In this document: in pieces, positions 31,368-42,500 of the stretch | How the letters are laid out: the number at the start of each line of letters is the position of its first letter | How positions within the stretch are numbered: the stretch's first letter is position 1 | Source of the DNA: Limnephilus marmoratus | Lineage: Eukaryota > Arthropoda > Insecta > Trichoptera > Limnephilidae | DNA length: 64,000 nt | Direction: 5' to 3' | Assembly (NCBI GenBank): GCA_917880885.1 | Contig: OU862928.1 | Span: 40,660,962 to 40,724,961, forward strand | Notes under the pieces: model-generated | What the model saw: the letters and a program-made list of their open reading frames with translations, nothing else | What the model was told of the DNA's origin: nothing | Databases searched by the model: none | Program-made: the position numbers and the translations under genes

Positions 31368-31707
31368 GTTATGCCGTGTTGCGTTACCTCCTTCTTTAGC
31401 CAACGTTTCGGACATCGTTGCAGTGTCCATCATCAGGGCAGATCCGGCAGATCCGGTAGATGTGTAATTTTTAGTCGTGAAGTTCACCAGTACAAAATAC
31501 TCGTGTTTTTAATAATTTTCGGAGTATACTTCGCGATTTTTTCGACCGAGGGAATTTCATATACTTACCGTTTAGGCCTTACAAATGTACAGATATTAGA
31601 TTTATCTATTCATCTACCGGATCGGTCGGATCTGCCCTGATGATGGACACTGCAACGATGTCCGAAACGTTGGCTAAAGAAGGAGGTAGCGCAACACGGC
31701 ATAACAC
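31368..31707. repeat. foldback element with looped centre
   Basis: Inverted arms (31368-31459 and 31616-31707) of about 90 bp enclose a 156-bp centre. The right arm contains CTGATGA (31637-31643), the stem GGACA/TGTCC and GAAAC (31664-31668). The left arm holds the same on the other strand. The open frames crossing it are not genes. Confidence 0.88.
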
Positions 31708-32334
31708 CCCAAAAACAAATAACGAGAAAGTACAGATATTATCTTAAAAAAACACATATTTTTAAAGGACTTACAAACTGATAATGTTCAATAGAAATAT
31801 GTTATAAAGCAATACAAATGCGGAATGCCGCTAATTTCTTTTTAAATTTTGTGATTTTACAATAATGATTTGAGATGAATACGGTAGTGCATTAAAAACA
31901 ATCAATTTTTTTCTATCATATTATTTGAGTTACTATGTAAATGCAATATATAAAACAAAAAATGCTAAATAAAACAATTTTTTGACTTAATACACTAAAG
32001 TACTAATGGTGAGATATTAGCTTTAAAAAAGTTGAGTAGACAAAACAAGACGTTTATTCAAGTTTTTTTTATGAGAGCGTCACTTGAAGTGGTATAACGG
32101 AGAAAGTAGGTATTCTTAACGCAGTAGAAATTCATAAGATAAATAAAAAAATATTGATTAGTTTTTAACAATCTCTTTAGGATATGAGTGCAGGTATTGC
32201 CAAAGGGCCAGTATTTCGGTATGCCCAGGAATGTTAAGGGGCGGTTAACTCCTTAGGACAAATGGTCATCAACCCCAAAATTAAAAAAAAAGAAAACATG
32301 TATTTTGCATCAAAATATATTTATTTGTAAGTGA
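31708..32334. other. no recognised feature
   Basis: AT-rich, with nothing supported. Confidence 0.5.
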
Positions 32335-32387
32335 GTACCGCACAAGAGTCCCGAATCCTTCCATCTGGAGAAAGTGAGATTATGGTG
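32335..32387 (-). mobile_element. SINE-T 3' tail fragment
   Basis: It reads GGACTCTTGTGCGGTACTC on the minus strand, directly next to the complete copy. Confidence 0.6.
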
Positions 32388-32822
32388 TACCAAAGTGAGG
32401 CTTTTTTAATATGAATACGGCACAAGAGTCCCAAATTCCAACTGCTCCCGTCTGAAGTCAGTGAGACTATGACATCCCCAATTGGGGTATGTTGTGAGGC
32501 TGAAGGTAGTGGGGAGGGGAAGGAGATAGGGAAGAGGAAGGTGGGGAAGTACCTGGCTAATCAGATCTGGTCACCAAACACGGCTAATGCCATTTCAAGC
32601 AACGTTTTAATTCTGAATGATGGTCTTACACCAGGCCGATACTGAGAGTATCTTCCACTCTGGAACGTGCCGCAAATATACTATATATTATTTTAAATGA
32701 ATAAATTGTGAAATAACACAAATTAATCAAATAAAATTTATTTGCCACGCCGGGATTCGATTCAGCGACCTTCGGTGTGCGTGTCAATAGCCTTACCGCT
32801 GGACTACGCCGGCCGTCAATAT
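32388..32822 (-). mobile_element. SINE-T, complete with tRNA head
   Basis: The minus strand has a tRNA-like head with box A TAGTCCAGCGG and box B GAATCGAATCC (about 32745-32815). A linker TTTGATTAATTTGTGTTATT follows, then the body GGCACGTTCCAGAGTGGAAG, TTAGCCGTGTTTGGTGACC, CCCCAATTGGGGATGTCATA, and the A-rich end. This is the reference copy for the family. The 97-codon frame crossing it is incidental. Confidence 0.85.
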
Positions 32823-33005
32823 AAAGGCATGGAGACTGAAGGTAGTGAGGAAAAGGTGAAGGTGAGAAAAAACGTGGCTGTGCAGACCTAGTCATCAAAC
32901 ACGGATAAAGCCATTTCAAGCAACGTTTAGATTCTTAACAGTGGTCTTTCACCACGGCGATACTGAAAGTATCTACTACTCTGGAACTCACGTCAAATAT
33001 ATTTT
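32823..33005 (-). mobile_element. SINE-T internal fragment
   Basis: GAGTAGTAGATACTTTCAG, ATCGCCGTGGTGAAAGACC and GGCTTTATCCGTGTTTGATG match the SINE-T body in the same orientation as the adjacent copy. Confidence 0.7.
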
Positions 33006-33211
33006 ACACTGAGTGAGATTTAGTCGATGGGCAGGTATTTCAGTATACTCAGAAATGTTATCCAGTCGGCTTATCTTGAAAGGGTTCCTATTTTTACAAG
33101 ATTTTAATAACAGAGAGCAACTTGACGAACGTAAATATTTTTCAAGCCTAGCTTAAAAAACAACTGAAATACCGGCACTAATTAGAGTCAAGGCCAGCGT
33201 AATGCTGTCTT

Positions 33212-33330
33212 AACTCCACACGGAGGTTGTTAGGTTCCCCTCAGGGTCAGTGCATCTTCGGGATGCTGGTCTTTTTAGGAAAGAAAGGAGTGAACCTATT
33301 GTAGAAGGGAGAAAACACAAATTAACTAGC
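33212..33330 (-). pseudogene. Jockey-like LINE tail fragment
   Basis: The complement carries CTCCCTTCTACAATAGGTTC, the CTAAAAAGACCAGCATCCC block and CCTCCGTGTGGAGTTAA. It is closer to the LINE at 24503 than to SINE-J. Confidence 0.65.
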
Positions 33331-33420
33331 TCCGGGTAGTTGGTTTAGGTTAGGTTAAGTTACCGAAATTGGTTGGCTTATTGTTATAAGTGGGAATACT
33401 GTCCCTATTCTACCGGTATT

Positions 33421-33760
33421 TCAATTGAAGATGCTCCGAGGAACTAGCATTGATACTATTGAACTAGCATTGATAGCACACGTCATCGGTGCACAAAACA
33501 TCCCAAACACCCTCCCGATATTCATACACGATTGACCTTTGTCATACGCGAACGGGACGCTTCTACTATTCGTTCTTGAGTTCAACAGCTCGGCTGTGAA
33601 ACGATTTGCTGGCCTCTGTGTCTCCTCTCTACCAAACAAACATACGTCTCTTCAAGACCCAGGTTTAATCCTTCCTATCCACAAAAAGACCCTCCACAAC
33701 TCCACACATCCCTAAAGATGACATTGGTCCTATGTGGAGTGAATGTAAAAAAAGTTGTGT
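33421..33760 (+). pseudogene. Jockey-like LINE, 3' end
   Basis: With several stops the plus strand still reads CHTRTGRFYYSFLSSTARL, then NDLLASVSPLYQ and FLSTKRPSTTPHI. It ends with CTATGTGGAGTGAATGTAAA. It is the same family as 24503-25060 and shares its tail. Confidence 0.78.
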
Positions 33761-34256
33761 AATTCAAAAAGTCATTTAAAATATTTTCATTGAACACTTT
33801 CATTGTGAAAGAATAATAATTAGCAATCTCGACAATGAAAAAGTTATAGTCATAAAAAAATGTCCCGTCTGTAATAAAACAGCATGAGAAAGTTGGATCA
33901 GAGTTGCCAGATGATTGCATAATGATACCTGGAGAGTAGGTACCTACCGGCTGCAGGTCGGCGGACCGTTAAATTTGCATAACCTCCTGGCAACACCACC
34001 GCACCGGTAAACCTAGCGGCGAACTACTAAACCAACATATTAAGGCTACCCGTGGTGCGGTGTCATTGGGCTTAACTTAAGAATGCAAGCTTTTATAGTG
34101 ATGGGATGTCTGGGGAAATTTTCCCAGTTTTGGGGATTTTTTTTGGAAAATCAGCGAATTTCATAAATTTTGTTATTTAATGTGTCGGAAAAATATGTTT
34201 GTAGTGAAAATATTAACAGAAAAGTATGAAATTTGGGAATTCTTAGACTTTATCGG
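33761..34256. other. no recognised feature
   Basis: A modestly GC-richer patch lies at 33945-34060 with no assigned function. Confidence 0.4.
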
Positions 34257-34583
34257 TAGGTAGGCGGGAATGGGTACCGCCGCCCCGGGAACCTTTATTG
34301 GATAACCAACACCTCTGCCATAGGTCCCCCCAAGTGGTTCGCTACGTTTAGTGATTTAGCAGGGGTGCCCGGGTTCATGGGGTGAGGTTTGCCTAGGTCT
34401 TGGAGGCGGATGACCAGGACACGCTGAACCCCAGATTCTTACCCACCCCTTAAAACCTTTTCCTTCCCAGAACTCCTTCCTTTCCTTACAAAAAAACCCT
34501 CCACACAGCATCACCAAAGATGACATAGGCCTTGATGGAAATTGTTTTCCTCAGGGCCTCCTGTTTGGAGCTCATGTAAAAAA
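34257..34583 (+). mobile_element. SINE-J, short subfamily
   Basis: GGTAGGCGGGAATGGGTACC begins it. It is full length, with the same internal deletion as 25554, and ends in CTCATGTAAAAAAAAG. Confidence 0.9.
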
Positions 34584-34834
34584 AAGAAAAAGATATATTC
34601 ATATCAAAATGGAAATGCTTACAAGCGTTTTTCTATCTTTCACAGAAAAAAAAATTGGTTATCATTTAGGTTAAGATAGGTTTAGGTTAGCTAGTTTCTA
34701 GAGGTACCTACTTATACTTAATTTAAACTGGTTGCTGTTTTAAATTGATGGACTTTAATCTGAGAATTATTAATAATATCAGTAAATGTTAATTCGGTGT
34801 AAAGTTTTGCAAAAATATACACATTTTTTTATAC

Positions 34835-35003
34835 TCACGCGCCACCTTTTTGTCATTCTTTTATACAAATTTCATATTGCCAGAGCTTACTGTTATATAT
34901 GCAGAAATCTTCACGGGCGTGCGCTCAACAACTCACCAAAGTTTCACCGCAATCGGATGAATGGTTCAGGAAATAATTTCATGACTCCAGAGCTCACTAT
35001 TTT
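34835..35003 (+). repeat. Helitron-associated repeat
   Basis: ATTGCCAGAGCTTACTG, GGCGTGCGCTCAACAACTCA and CCAAAGTTTCACCGCAATCG match 10425-10590. It is probably internal sequence of a decayed Helitron. Confidence 0.6.
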
Positions 35004-35039
35004 ATATATATGGAAACGAGACGCATTTGAGCTGAACGA

Positions 35040-35335
35040 GCAAAGCAGTTGAGCTTCTGACTGTGCACCGGTGTCGAAGAATTCAATGTCGCTAGTTCCT
35101 CAGAGCAGCTTCCATCGAAATACCTAGAACAAGAAGGTAAAACAAGGACAATATTTCCACCCTTCCATTTGCGCTCTAACGATTCCATTCCGTTTGTTAA
35201 GATAAGATAATCTACCAAACGGACGGCCCGTTTCTGCACAATTCAAGATTTTTTCAGGTATTTCGGGGCTCCAGATCAGCGGTGGCTGCCAAATTCAACC
35301 GTAGGGCGTCCTTGCGATTTGTACAGGGTAGATTA
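35040..35335 (-). pseudogene. Jockey-like LINE fragment
   Basis: The minus strand has GRPTVEFGSHR, GAPKYLKK, VQKRAVRLVDYLILTNGMES and LERKWKGGNIVLVLPSCSRY, with stops. It corresponds to the upstream part of the 24503-25060 fragment. Confidence 0.78.
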
Positions 35336-35665
35336 TTAATCGATGTTCAATTAAGTCGTGTAGCTGAACTATTTTGCTTAAAAAAACTGTTTTAATTTTG
35401 TTAGTTTTGCATTTGATATCACGTGTATGTGAAATTTCTGGGAAGTTTTTACAGTTAAAAAGATATTTGACGTCACATCACTAAAAAATGACAGTACGCA
35501 ATAATAATGTTATTCCATACGGTCTTGGCATACAATATCGTGTTGTTGTTTTTTTGCGGTGAGTATTTGCAATGGTTTTGTGTCGTTTTTATGTTGGTTT
35601 GTTGAATGGATTCGGTTTTGGTCAATGGCAAGGTTAAAGTCCTTGCAAGTATTATTTATACTTAA

Positions 35666-36970
35666 CTAGCTGACCCGGCGAACTTCGTACCTCCTCAGAA
35701 TCAATAACTGTTGTGTTAACTTATTTGCTGAATTAAATTCAGATTTTTAATTAAGTTAAAAATTACACAATGAAACAATTATCGATGCGCAACTGTCCGT
35801 GTTTTGTTTTTGTCAGTATCAGAGATAGTGTAAGGATTTATATTTTTTGTGATTTTCTTACTTTTCCCCTTAGTTACGGGAATTGCGTTTTATTTTCTTT
35901 ATGCCTGTAAGGGAGATTTATTATAATTAACCACGGACATATGAATATATCTGGACCTGCCCTAAGTGATAAAAACGTATTATTTCCCCCTCCACATGGC
36001 GCCGGCTGTAGCTCCTCCTTGGAACCGGCTCGCTCCATGGGGAGGGGATATAGCCTCGCTTGAATCTAAAATGTGTGACGTCATCATTCTTGCCGTGAAC
36101 AGCGAGAAGCTGACATCCATACATTTAACGAAATAACGGCAACTTGTGCTATACAATATATCTACGTATCAATGTACACATAGGGAATGTGGGCGGTACT
36201 CCAATGTGCTCGTCGCTGGTTACAGGGGTAAGTAAATTATGAAACATTTGTAAAAGTGTTTTAACTAAACACGGAAACAAAATATTGATATGTGTATTGG
36301 CGCGAGTCTTTTTGGGGCGAGCATTTGGCCTTAGCAAATATGTTTTGAACGTGGCAAGCAATTCGCGTTCCCATGTAAAAAGGTCTATTCATTCAAAGCA
36401 GATTTTGCTTTTAAGAACTAAATGGTGATATTGTAATGCGAGATGCCTATATACTGTCAGATTGATTGTTCAACGAATGACAGTCATCTTTCCCCTCTCC
36501 GCTCTCCATAGTTTGGTTTTACCCTTCATCTGTAACTGCTTGTCTATCCATTTGGATGTCTATGTAATTAACGTATTTTTTCTTTGGAGGGGTGCAGACA
36601 TACTCGTACGTTCACCGTTTGACTGATTTTCGACTGTTGACATTTAGTGTGTTAGAAAGAGGGGCAGCATTATATGTTGAACAAAAGCAAAACAATCAGC
36701 GCATTGACATTTGATGTTTTGAATTTTCGGAATTCACTCACTACTCAATATTATATTAATCACAATATTGCTGCAGCTCTTTCAAAAGATGTGAACTCGA
36801 TCCATACAAAATGTATGAGGAAAAGAATTTTCTTCATAATTTTTTTATTTCGTGAATTTTTCCGATTTTTTAATAGCTATTCTGCTATTCGGGGCGGAGA
36901 CAAATCCAACAAATCCAAAGTTTTTATTGAACTTTCAAATAAGTAAGTTTCTCTGGCGCACCCCGTACAA
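35666..36970 (-). mobile_element. Helitron C copy interrupted by a P-MITE
   Basis: It ends on the minus strand with GTACGAAGTTCGCCGGGTCA then GCTAG|T. Its body matches 26413-26820 on both sides of the P-MITE at 35932-36564. The upstream limit (near 36970) is uncertain. Confidence 0.72.
35932..36564 (+). mobile_element. P-element-like MITE, copy 2
   Basis: The element is 633 bp with a perfect 8-bp target duplication TAATTAAC (35924-35931 and 36565-36572). Ends are CACGGACAT...ATGTCTATG. It contains GTGACGTCATCATTCTTGC and the donor-like GGGTAAGTAAATTATG after GTGCTCGTCGCTGG. The THAP-coding block seen in copy 3 is replaced by a shorter sequence. Confidence 0.88.
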
Positions 36971-37189
36971 AAAATCGACACTGTAAATAAATTCGTTTGA
37001 TGTCTATACGAACTTATTATTAAGAGTGTTTTTGAGGTCGATTTTAGGTTTGAAAATGGTAAAAAATACACAAATAATTATTATCTACCATTTTAAAATA
37101 ATTATAATTTCAGGTGGCCAATTGTCGGGGGTCAACTGTCCGGTTAATATCAGCAAATAGGATATACAATTATCACAATTACGGTGATT

Positions 37190-38090
37190 ATCTTTTGGGA
37201 TATTAATAATAATAATATTTGGCTAATTTATATAGCGCCGTTTTTGTGAAAAATCACCTCAAGGGCGCTGTACAAATAAGTATTTAAAGGAATTAATATT
37301 ACTGGCTTACAACTAAGATTTACAATTATAACTAGTGACTTACATCTAAGACTTATAGCTAGAGACTTATTTTACTGGCTTACAATTAAGATTTACAATT
37401 ATAACTAGTGACTTACATCTAAGACTTATATAACTAGTGACTTATGACTAAGACATATAAATGCTAACCTAAAGCAAGTGACCTAAAAACATACATATTT
37501 ATACTTAGATAAAGACTAGCGCCAGAAGAAGTAAGAAGAAAGAATAATTTACATAATATGTTTTGTAATGAGCGCACTTTGAAAACAAAAGTTAAATTTT
37601 ATGATACTCTCAGATAGGTATTTTTATTTAAGGGTATGAGAGCCCAAAAAGGTAGGTTTTTAATTTGGACCTAAATTCTGTTGGGCTTGTTATGCATCTA
37701 AGTTTCGGAGGGAGTTTATTCCAAGCCTTCGGCCCAGACACTCCGAAAGCGCGATCTCCAAATTTAGTATTTGGCTTGCGTTTAGGTTCCATTAGTTTAC
37801 CTATAGCTGATGAGGTTGCTGATCTAAGTGTTGACTGCCTCGGACCAGTATTTTCGGGGACACATAGTTCAGAGATGTAAGGTGGGGCCATTTTATTGAT
37901 CGATTTAAACACCATCCAGCACAACTTGTACTGGATTCTTTCAGGGCACTTGAGCCAGTAAAGGTTACGAAGGTGTTCTGAAATGTGTGAATATTTAGGG
38001 ACTCCGGTTATGAGCCGTGCCGCTGCATTAAACACGGATTGAAGTTTGTCAGTTTGGTATTTTGGAAGGCTACGGTATGTTAAGCTTCCA
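37190..38090 (-). pseudogene. L2/CR1-clade LINE, 3' end
   Basis: The minus strand encodes MFNAAARLITGVPKYSHISE, YKLCWMVFKSINKMAPPYIS and FGDRAFGVSGPKAWNKLPPK and ends LKTYLFGLSYP. The 3' UTR finishes with AGCGCCCTTGAGGTGA-type sequence, GCGCTATATAAATTAGCC and ATT repeats, the usual end of this clade. The 135-codon frame is intact, but the element is 5'-truncated. A second copy is at 47988-48871. Confidence 0.88.
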
Positions 38091-38104
38091 CCTTCTTCAT
38101 TTAA

Positions 38105-38893
38105 CGCAGCGTTACAATGTCCATCTCTCCCTCTCTTTCTCTGGTTTCAATCCTGGGATTGATTTGCAACAATTTCCTCTATTCTTCTCTTCCATTCTTC
38201 CCTGTCTTGTGCGGCTCTTTTGAAGTCTGCATATGATGAGCAGCGCACGTCCACCAGCAGGTCCTCCAGGTACTCTCGGCGTGGGCGTCCCCTAGAGTTT
38301 GTCCCCTCGGTCATACCCTCCATTATGGCATGCAAGAGGCCTTCTTGTCGTATTACATGACCGATCCATCTTGCACGCCTTTCGGACAAGGACCTGAGCA
38401 GGTGCCTTCCTCCTTTGATTCTTTAGAGAACCTCCTCATTTGTAATGTGGTCTCTCCAGGAAATTCCTAATAGTCTTCTATAGGACCACATCTCAAAAGC
38501 CTCTAGTCTCCGTGTATCTCTTTCAGATAGGCACCATGTTTCGCAACCGTACATCAAGATACTCCATACATAGCTCTTAATGAGGAGTATTCTCAGTTTT
38601 AGGTCTATATTATTCGATTCTATTATTTTCGACCTTTTATTGAATGCAAGCCTAGCCTGGTGTATACGGCTGTCGACCTCGCTTTTAGACTGACCGTCCC
38701 ATGTTATTTTGCTCCCGAGGTATACAAACTCCTTGGTGTTCTTTAGTGGAACTCCAGACATCTCTACTCTCATCTGATGTTGCGTTCGGCCTACAGTCAG
38801 CAGCTTTGTTTTGTCTTTATTTATCTTCATGTTGTAGTTGTTTTGAAGAATGCTTTGCACGGTTGTTAAGGCCTCTTACAGTTCTTGTTGGTA
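38105..38893 (-). pseudogene. RTE-D LINE, C-terminal region
   Basis: Two frames (38423-38860 and 38147-38389) separated by a frameshift near 38420 encode LLTVGRTQHQMRVEMSGVPL, FVYLGSKITWDGQSKSEVDS, YGCETWCLSERDTRRLEAFE and RARWIGHVIRQEGLLHAIME. They end in VANQSQD. This is the RTE reverse transcriptase thumb and C-terminal region. It is the fuller of the two RTE-D copies in the window. Confidence 0.9.
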
Positions 38894-38897
38894 AATA

Positions 38898-38966
38898 TGA
38901 TGACGGACACTATAGCGCTATCCGAAACGTTGGCTAAAGAAGGAGGAAGCGCTACACGGCATAATA
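38898..38966 (+). repeat. single arm of the foldback element
   Basis: ATGATGACGGACACTATAGC, CTATCCGAAACGTTGGC and TAAAGAAGGAGG match the right arm of 31368-31707. The partner arm is absent. Confidence 0.8.
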
Positions 38967-39444
38967 AACCAAAATTAATCCGGATAGTATAAAAAAGCGT
39001 CCCCGAAATAAATGCAACGTAAATAACATCATAGTCCAATGGTTTAAAACAAGTTAAAAAATAAAATTAGAATGTCTGCAGTCGGTGACGTACGTACTTA
39101 ATGTTGCCAATAAATCGAACTTAAAAATATGATCAGGTTTTTTTTATAAATTGTTTAAAATATCATCCTCTTTTTTGGTCACAATTTATTACAAGTCTTC
39201 GGCATGTTATAAATAATTGTCTTTGAATAAGTAAGTGTGCTGCAGTTTATGACTTGTCTAACATTAAGAAGACCTTTCAAACAGATTATAGAATAGATTA
39301 TATACATATAAATTTCTAAGCGGAAACTGGAGAATCATTTTCGCAATTTTCGCATCGATTTTGTCGCTGTAAATGTTAGCGCTCTCCTCCAACATTCGTA
39401 ATTTCGTATCTCTCCATCTTCTTATTTTCGAGCCCGGTTGCAGA
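38967..39444. other. no recognised feature
   Basis: AT-rich. A 65-codon minus frame at 39264-39461 is unassigned. Confidence 0.45.
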
Positions 39445-39452
39445 CCCTTAAC

Positions 39453-40174
39453 CATAGACATATGAATATTAATAGACCTGCCCTAAGCGATAAAAGCGTA
39501 TTATTTCCCCCTCCCCATACCGGTTCCATTGGATCGAGTATGGCTTCGCGTGAATCTAAAAAATGTGACGTCATCATTCTTCTGCGAGCCAGCGTCGAGC
39601 ACTCATCGGTGCATTTTACGAAATAACACGGCAAAAATAGTGGCTTGTGTTTCGAAAACGTGTAAAAATAGAAGTGAAAAAGAGAATAAACCCAATTGTC
39701 GTATTACATTCCATAGGCAAGCATTATTTTACTTTATTATAAGCTTATTCAGATCACATAATATGGTCGTTTTTGTAACACTCACTATCGAGACACATGG
39801 CGTGTGCTCGTCGCTGTTTTGTGGGGTAAGTAAATTATGAAACATTTGTAAAAGTGTCTTAACTAAATACGTCAACAAAATATTGGACTATGAAAATAGG
39901 CGAACTTTACTTTGCTGTATTTGGAATTTGTAAATTTGTTCATTTCGCGGCGAGCAATTCACGCTCCTATGTAAAAAGGTCTATTCATTCAAGAGCAGAG
40001 TTTACTTTTAAGAACTAAATGGTGATATTACAATGCAAGATGCCCATATACTCTCAGATTAAGTTATTGACGAATCACATATCACCGAATTCATCTTCCC
40101 GCTCTGCGCCCCGCTATAGTTGGTTTCTTCCCCTCACCTTTATGTTCTGGTCTATTAATATTCATATGTCTATG
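39453..40174 (+). mobile_element. P-element-like MITE, copy 3, longest
   Basis: The element is 722 bp. Terminal inverted repeats are perfect over 25 bp (CATAGACAT...). The target duplication CCCTTAAC is perfect (39445-39452 and 40175-40182). Unlike the other three copies, it keeps a THAP-coding block followed by a splice-donor-like GTAAGT. It has no transposase catalytic domain, so any movement would need an autonomous relative. Confidence 0.9.
39637..39825 (+). pseudogene. THAP zinc-finger remnant (first exon of a P-type transposase)
   Basis: The frame reads VACVSKTCKNR, PNCRITFHR and, 45 codons later, VCSSLFCG, then GTAAGT at 39826. A C-x4-C pair, an ITFHR block and a final VCSxxF are the landmarks of the C2CH THAP DNA-binding domain. 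P-element transposases carry this domain in exon 0, before the first intron. Here the expected start ATG reads ATA, the last zinc ligand is L instead of H, and the invariant W was not found. It is therefore a decayed remnant. The assignment combines visible motifs with family knowledge. Confidence 0.7.
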
Positions 40175-40182
40175 CCCTTAAC

Positions 40183-40682
40183 TGATTTTTTTTTAAATTC
40201 TGATCTCAAAAAAAAAGTTTGTTTGGTTTGGGTGATGTAGATTCCCCAGTTTCCGGCTTGTACTACGACTTTCCAGACACCGTGTATATCAATTCTTCAT
40301 GCTTTATTGCCCCACTTTAATCAATTTCCTATCTATTTTTATATCATTTCCGTTCTACAATCAATAACAACTTCCAACTGAAACCATTATCCATTAACTT
40401 TATTATTGCAATGAAATAGAATCTATCTTTACTCTATTTCTCGACTGATTGCAGTCCCCGTTAGTTGCACTCTTCACCAGTGCACTGTAAACTGCAAACT
40501 GCAAGATTTATGTGCATTTATGGAGATAACTTTACGGTGCATAATATTAAATATACAATAACGTAATAAATGCACGGTGAATGAAAGTTCACGGGATAAA
40601 CTAAAAACTGAAGTTATTTGTCATGATAATAAAAATAATGTATTTATTAAATCTATCATTTTTAATAATAACAAATTTTAAT
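40183..40682. other. no recognised feature
   Basis: TGCACTGTAAACTGCAAACT lies near 40480. Otherwise nothing was seen. Confidence 0.5.
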
Positions 40683-41117
40683 ATTGTAAAGGAGAAAGTT
40701 TTGTATGGATGTATAGATGTTTGGATGTATGGATGTTTGGATGTTTGTTACTCTTTCACGCAATAAATACTGAATGGACTTTAAAAAATCTTTCACTAAT
40801 AGAAAGCTACATTATTTGCGAGTAATACAGGCTGTATATATTGGGTAAGCTCTGGCGTTATGAATAAGCTCTGGCGTTATGCTAAATAATTTATTGTACG
40901 TTTATTGTCCGAACGAAAAGCAAAGCGCTGTTAAGTAATTGATTGACGTGCGCTGTCATTTTATTATTTGTTTATTTGTTTAGGTTACTACGGAGATTCC
41001 TTTGATTGTAAAAATTCATTATAAAATAGGTACTAATCTACACTTTGACCTTAGCCAACAGCTAAGAGGGGGGGGGGGGGGGGGTGATATGCGGGCGAAG
41101 TCGGGGGCAAAAACTAG
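40683..41117 (+). mobile_element. Helitron D, 3' end intact
   Basis: A GGATGTTTGGATG microsatellite and GTTACTCTTTCACGCAATAA are typical of insect Helitron 5' regions. The 3' end reads GCGGGCGAAGTCGGGGGC then AAAAACTAG|T. A run of about 18 G lies at about 41069-41086. The 5' terminus was not placed exactly. Confidence 0.72.
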
Positions 41118-41616
41118 TATAAAATAAAAATCAATATATGTTTGCTTGCATGTATGCTTGTAATGTTGTTTATGTACTGCTATATTAAGCATGGGAAATG
41201 TTTTAAACTTTCAAAATACGTTCATTCGACCCCGCGAAGGTTCCTGGATTATTACAACCACATGACGATACATCTGAAAGGTTTTTTAATCATTACAAAA
41301 ACTCTTACGAACCTGTCAAAAATGTCACAATTTGAGAATGACATTTTGCAAACCATCGATTGTTAAATAAAAATTCAGTTTTAATAGTTTTTTAAAGAAT
41401 AAACTCTTTAAATTAAGTTATCACCTTTGGTATCTACTAACCAAAATCGAACACTTTGAATCAAATCAAGTATTTTAAATAGACCCCCACGTAATATAGA
41501 AAAATTAATGTTTGTATTAATATATAGAAAAACTTAAATTTGTAAAAACAAAAATCGAGTGCGGTTTACACGCGGTAGAAGCGAAACTTTACCAAAACAA
41601 TCTCAATCAATACTTG
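41118..41616. other. no recognised feature
   Basis: A 74-codon frame at 41142-41366 is unassigned. Confidence 0.45.
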
Positions 41617-41790
41617 AAAAGTGAGGTCATATTCAAAGCGACCAATGAGCGCAGACCTTCTGTAATTTCAGTTTCATATCTCAACCAATAGGAGCCTTTA
41701 AAAGTGACATCATAATCAAAGCGGCCAATGAGCGCAGTTGATGCGTCGCAGATGCAGTAATCGTCATTTCCGTTTCACCCGAAATCCAAA
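41617..41790. promoter_or_regulatory. candidate promoter-like duplicated CCAAT block
   Basis: Two diverged copies about 83 bp apart contain AAAGTGA(GG/CA)TCAT followed by AAAGCG(A/G)CCAATGAGCGC. A third CCAAT box (CCAATAGG) lies between them. The spacing and CRE-like TGACATCA resemble an animal promoter. No transcript or gene start is visible nearby, so this stays tentative. Confidence 0.3.
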
Positions 41791-41877
41791 TCACAGCGGG
41801 GTTATAGAAGTTTCACTTAAAAAAAAGATATATTATTTATATACACTATCTATATTGTAATTAACTTGGGGTAGAAT

Positions 41878-42500
41878 CATAGACATCCAAATGGATAGAC
41901 GAGAAGATACAAATGAGGGGTAAAACCAAACTATGGGGGGGGCCAGAGGGGAAAGATGACTGTGATTCGTTAAAAAATCAATCTGACAGTATATAGGCAT
42001 CTTGCATTATAATACCACCATTTAATTCTTAAAAGCTAAATCTGCTTTGAATGAATAGACCTTTTTACATCGGAGCACGAATTGCTTGCCACGTTAATAA
42101 CATATTTGCGAAAGATTCGCCCTTATTCACATAGCAATATTTTGTTGCCGTGTTTAGTTAAGACACTTTTACAAAAGTTTCATAATTTACTTACTCCTGT
42201 AACCAGCGACGAGCACACTGGAGAACCGCCCACATTCGCTACGTTCACATAATATGTGGGTATAATGTATAGCACAAGCTACCGTTTTTGGCATGTTATT
42301 TCGTAAAATGTATGGATGTTAGTTCCGCGCTGTACAGGACAAGAATGATAACGTCACATATTTTAGACTCAAGCGAGGCTCTCTCCCCTCCCCATGGAGC
42401 GAACTGGCTCCAAGGAGGAGCTCCAGCTGGCTCTATGGGGAGGGGGAAATAATACGTTTTTATCACTTAGGGCAGGTCCAGATATATTCATATGTCCGTG
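41878..42500 (-). mobile_element. P-element-like MITE, copy 4
   Basis: The element is 623 bp, homologous to copies 1 to 3. Flanks GGTAGAAT and GGTAATAT match at 6 of 8 positions, suggesting an older insertion. The conserved donor-like AGTAAGTAAATTATG is on the minus strand. Confidence 0.85.
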
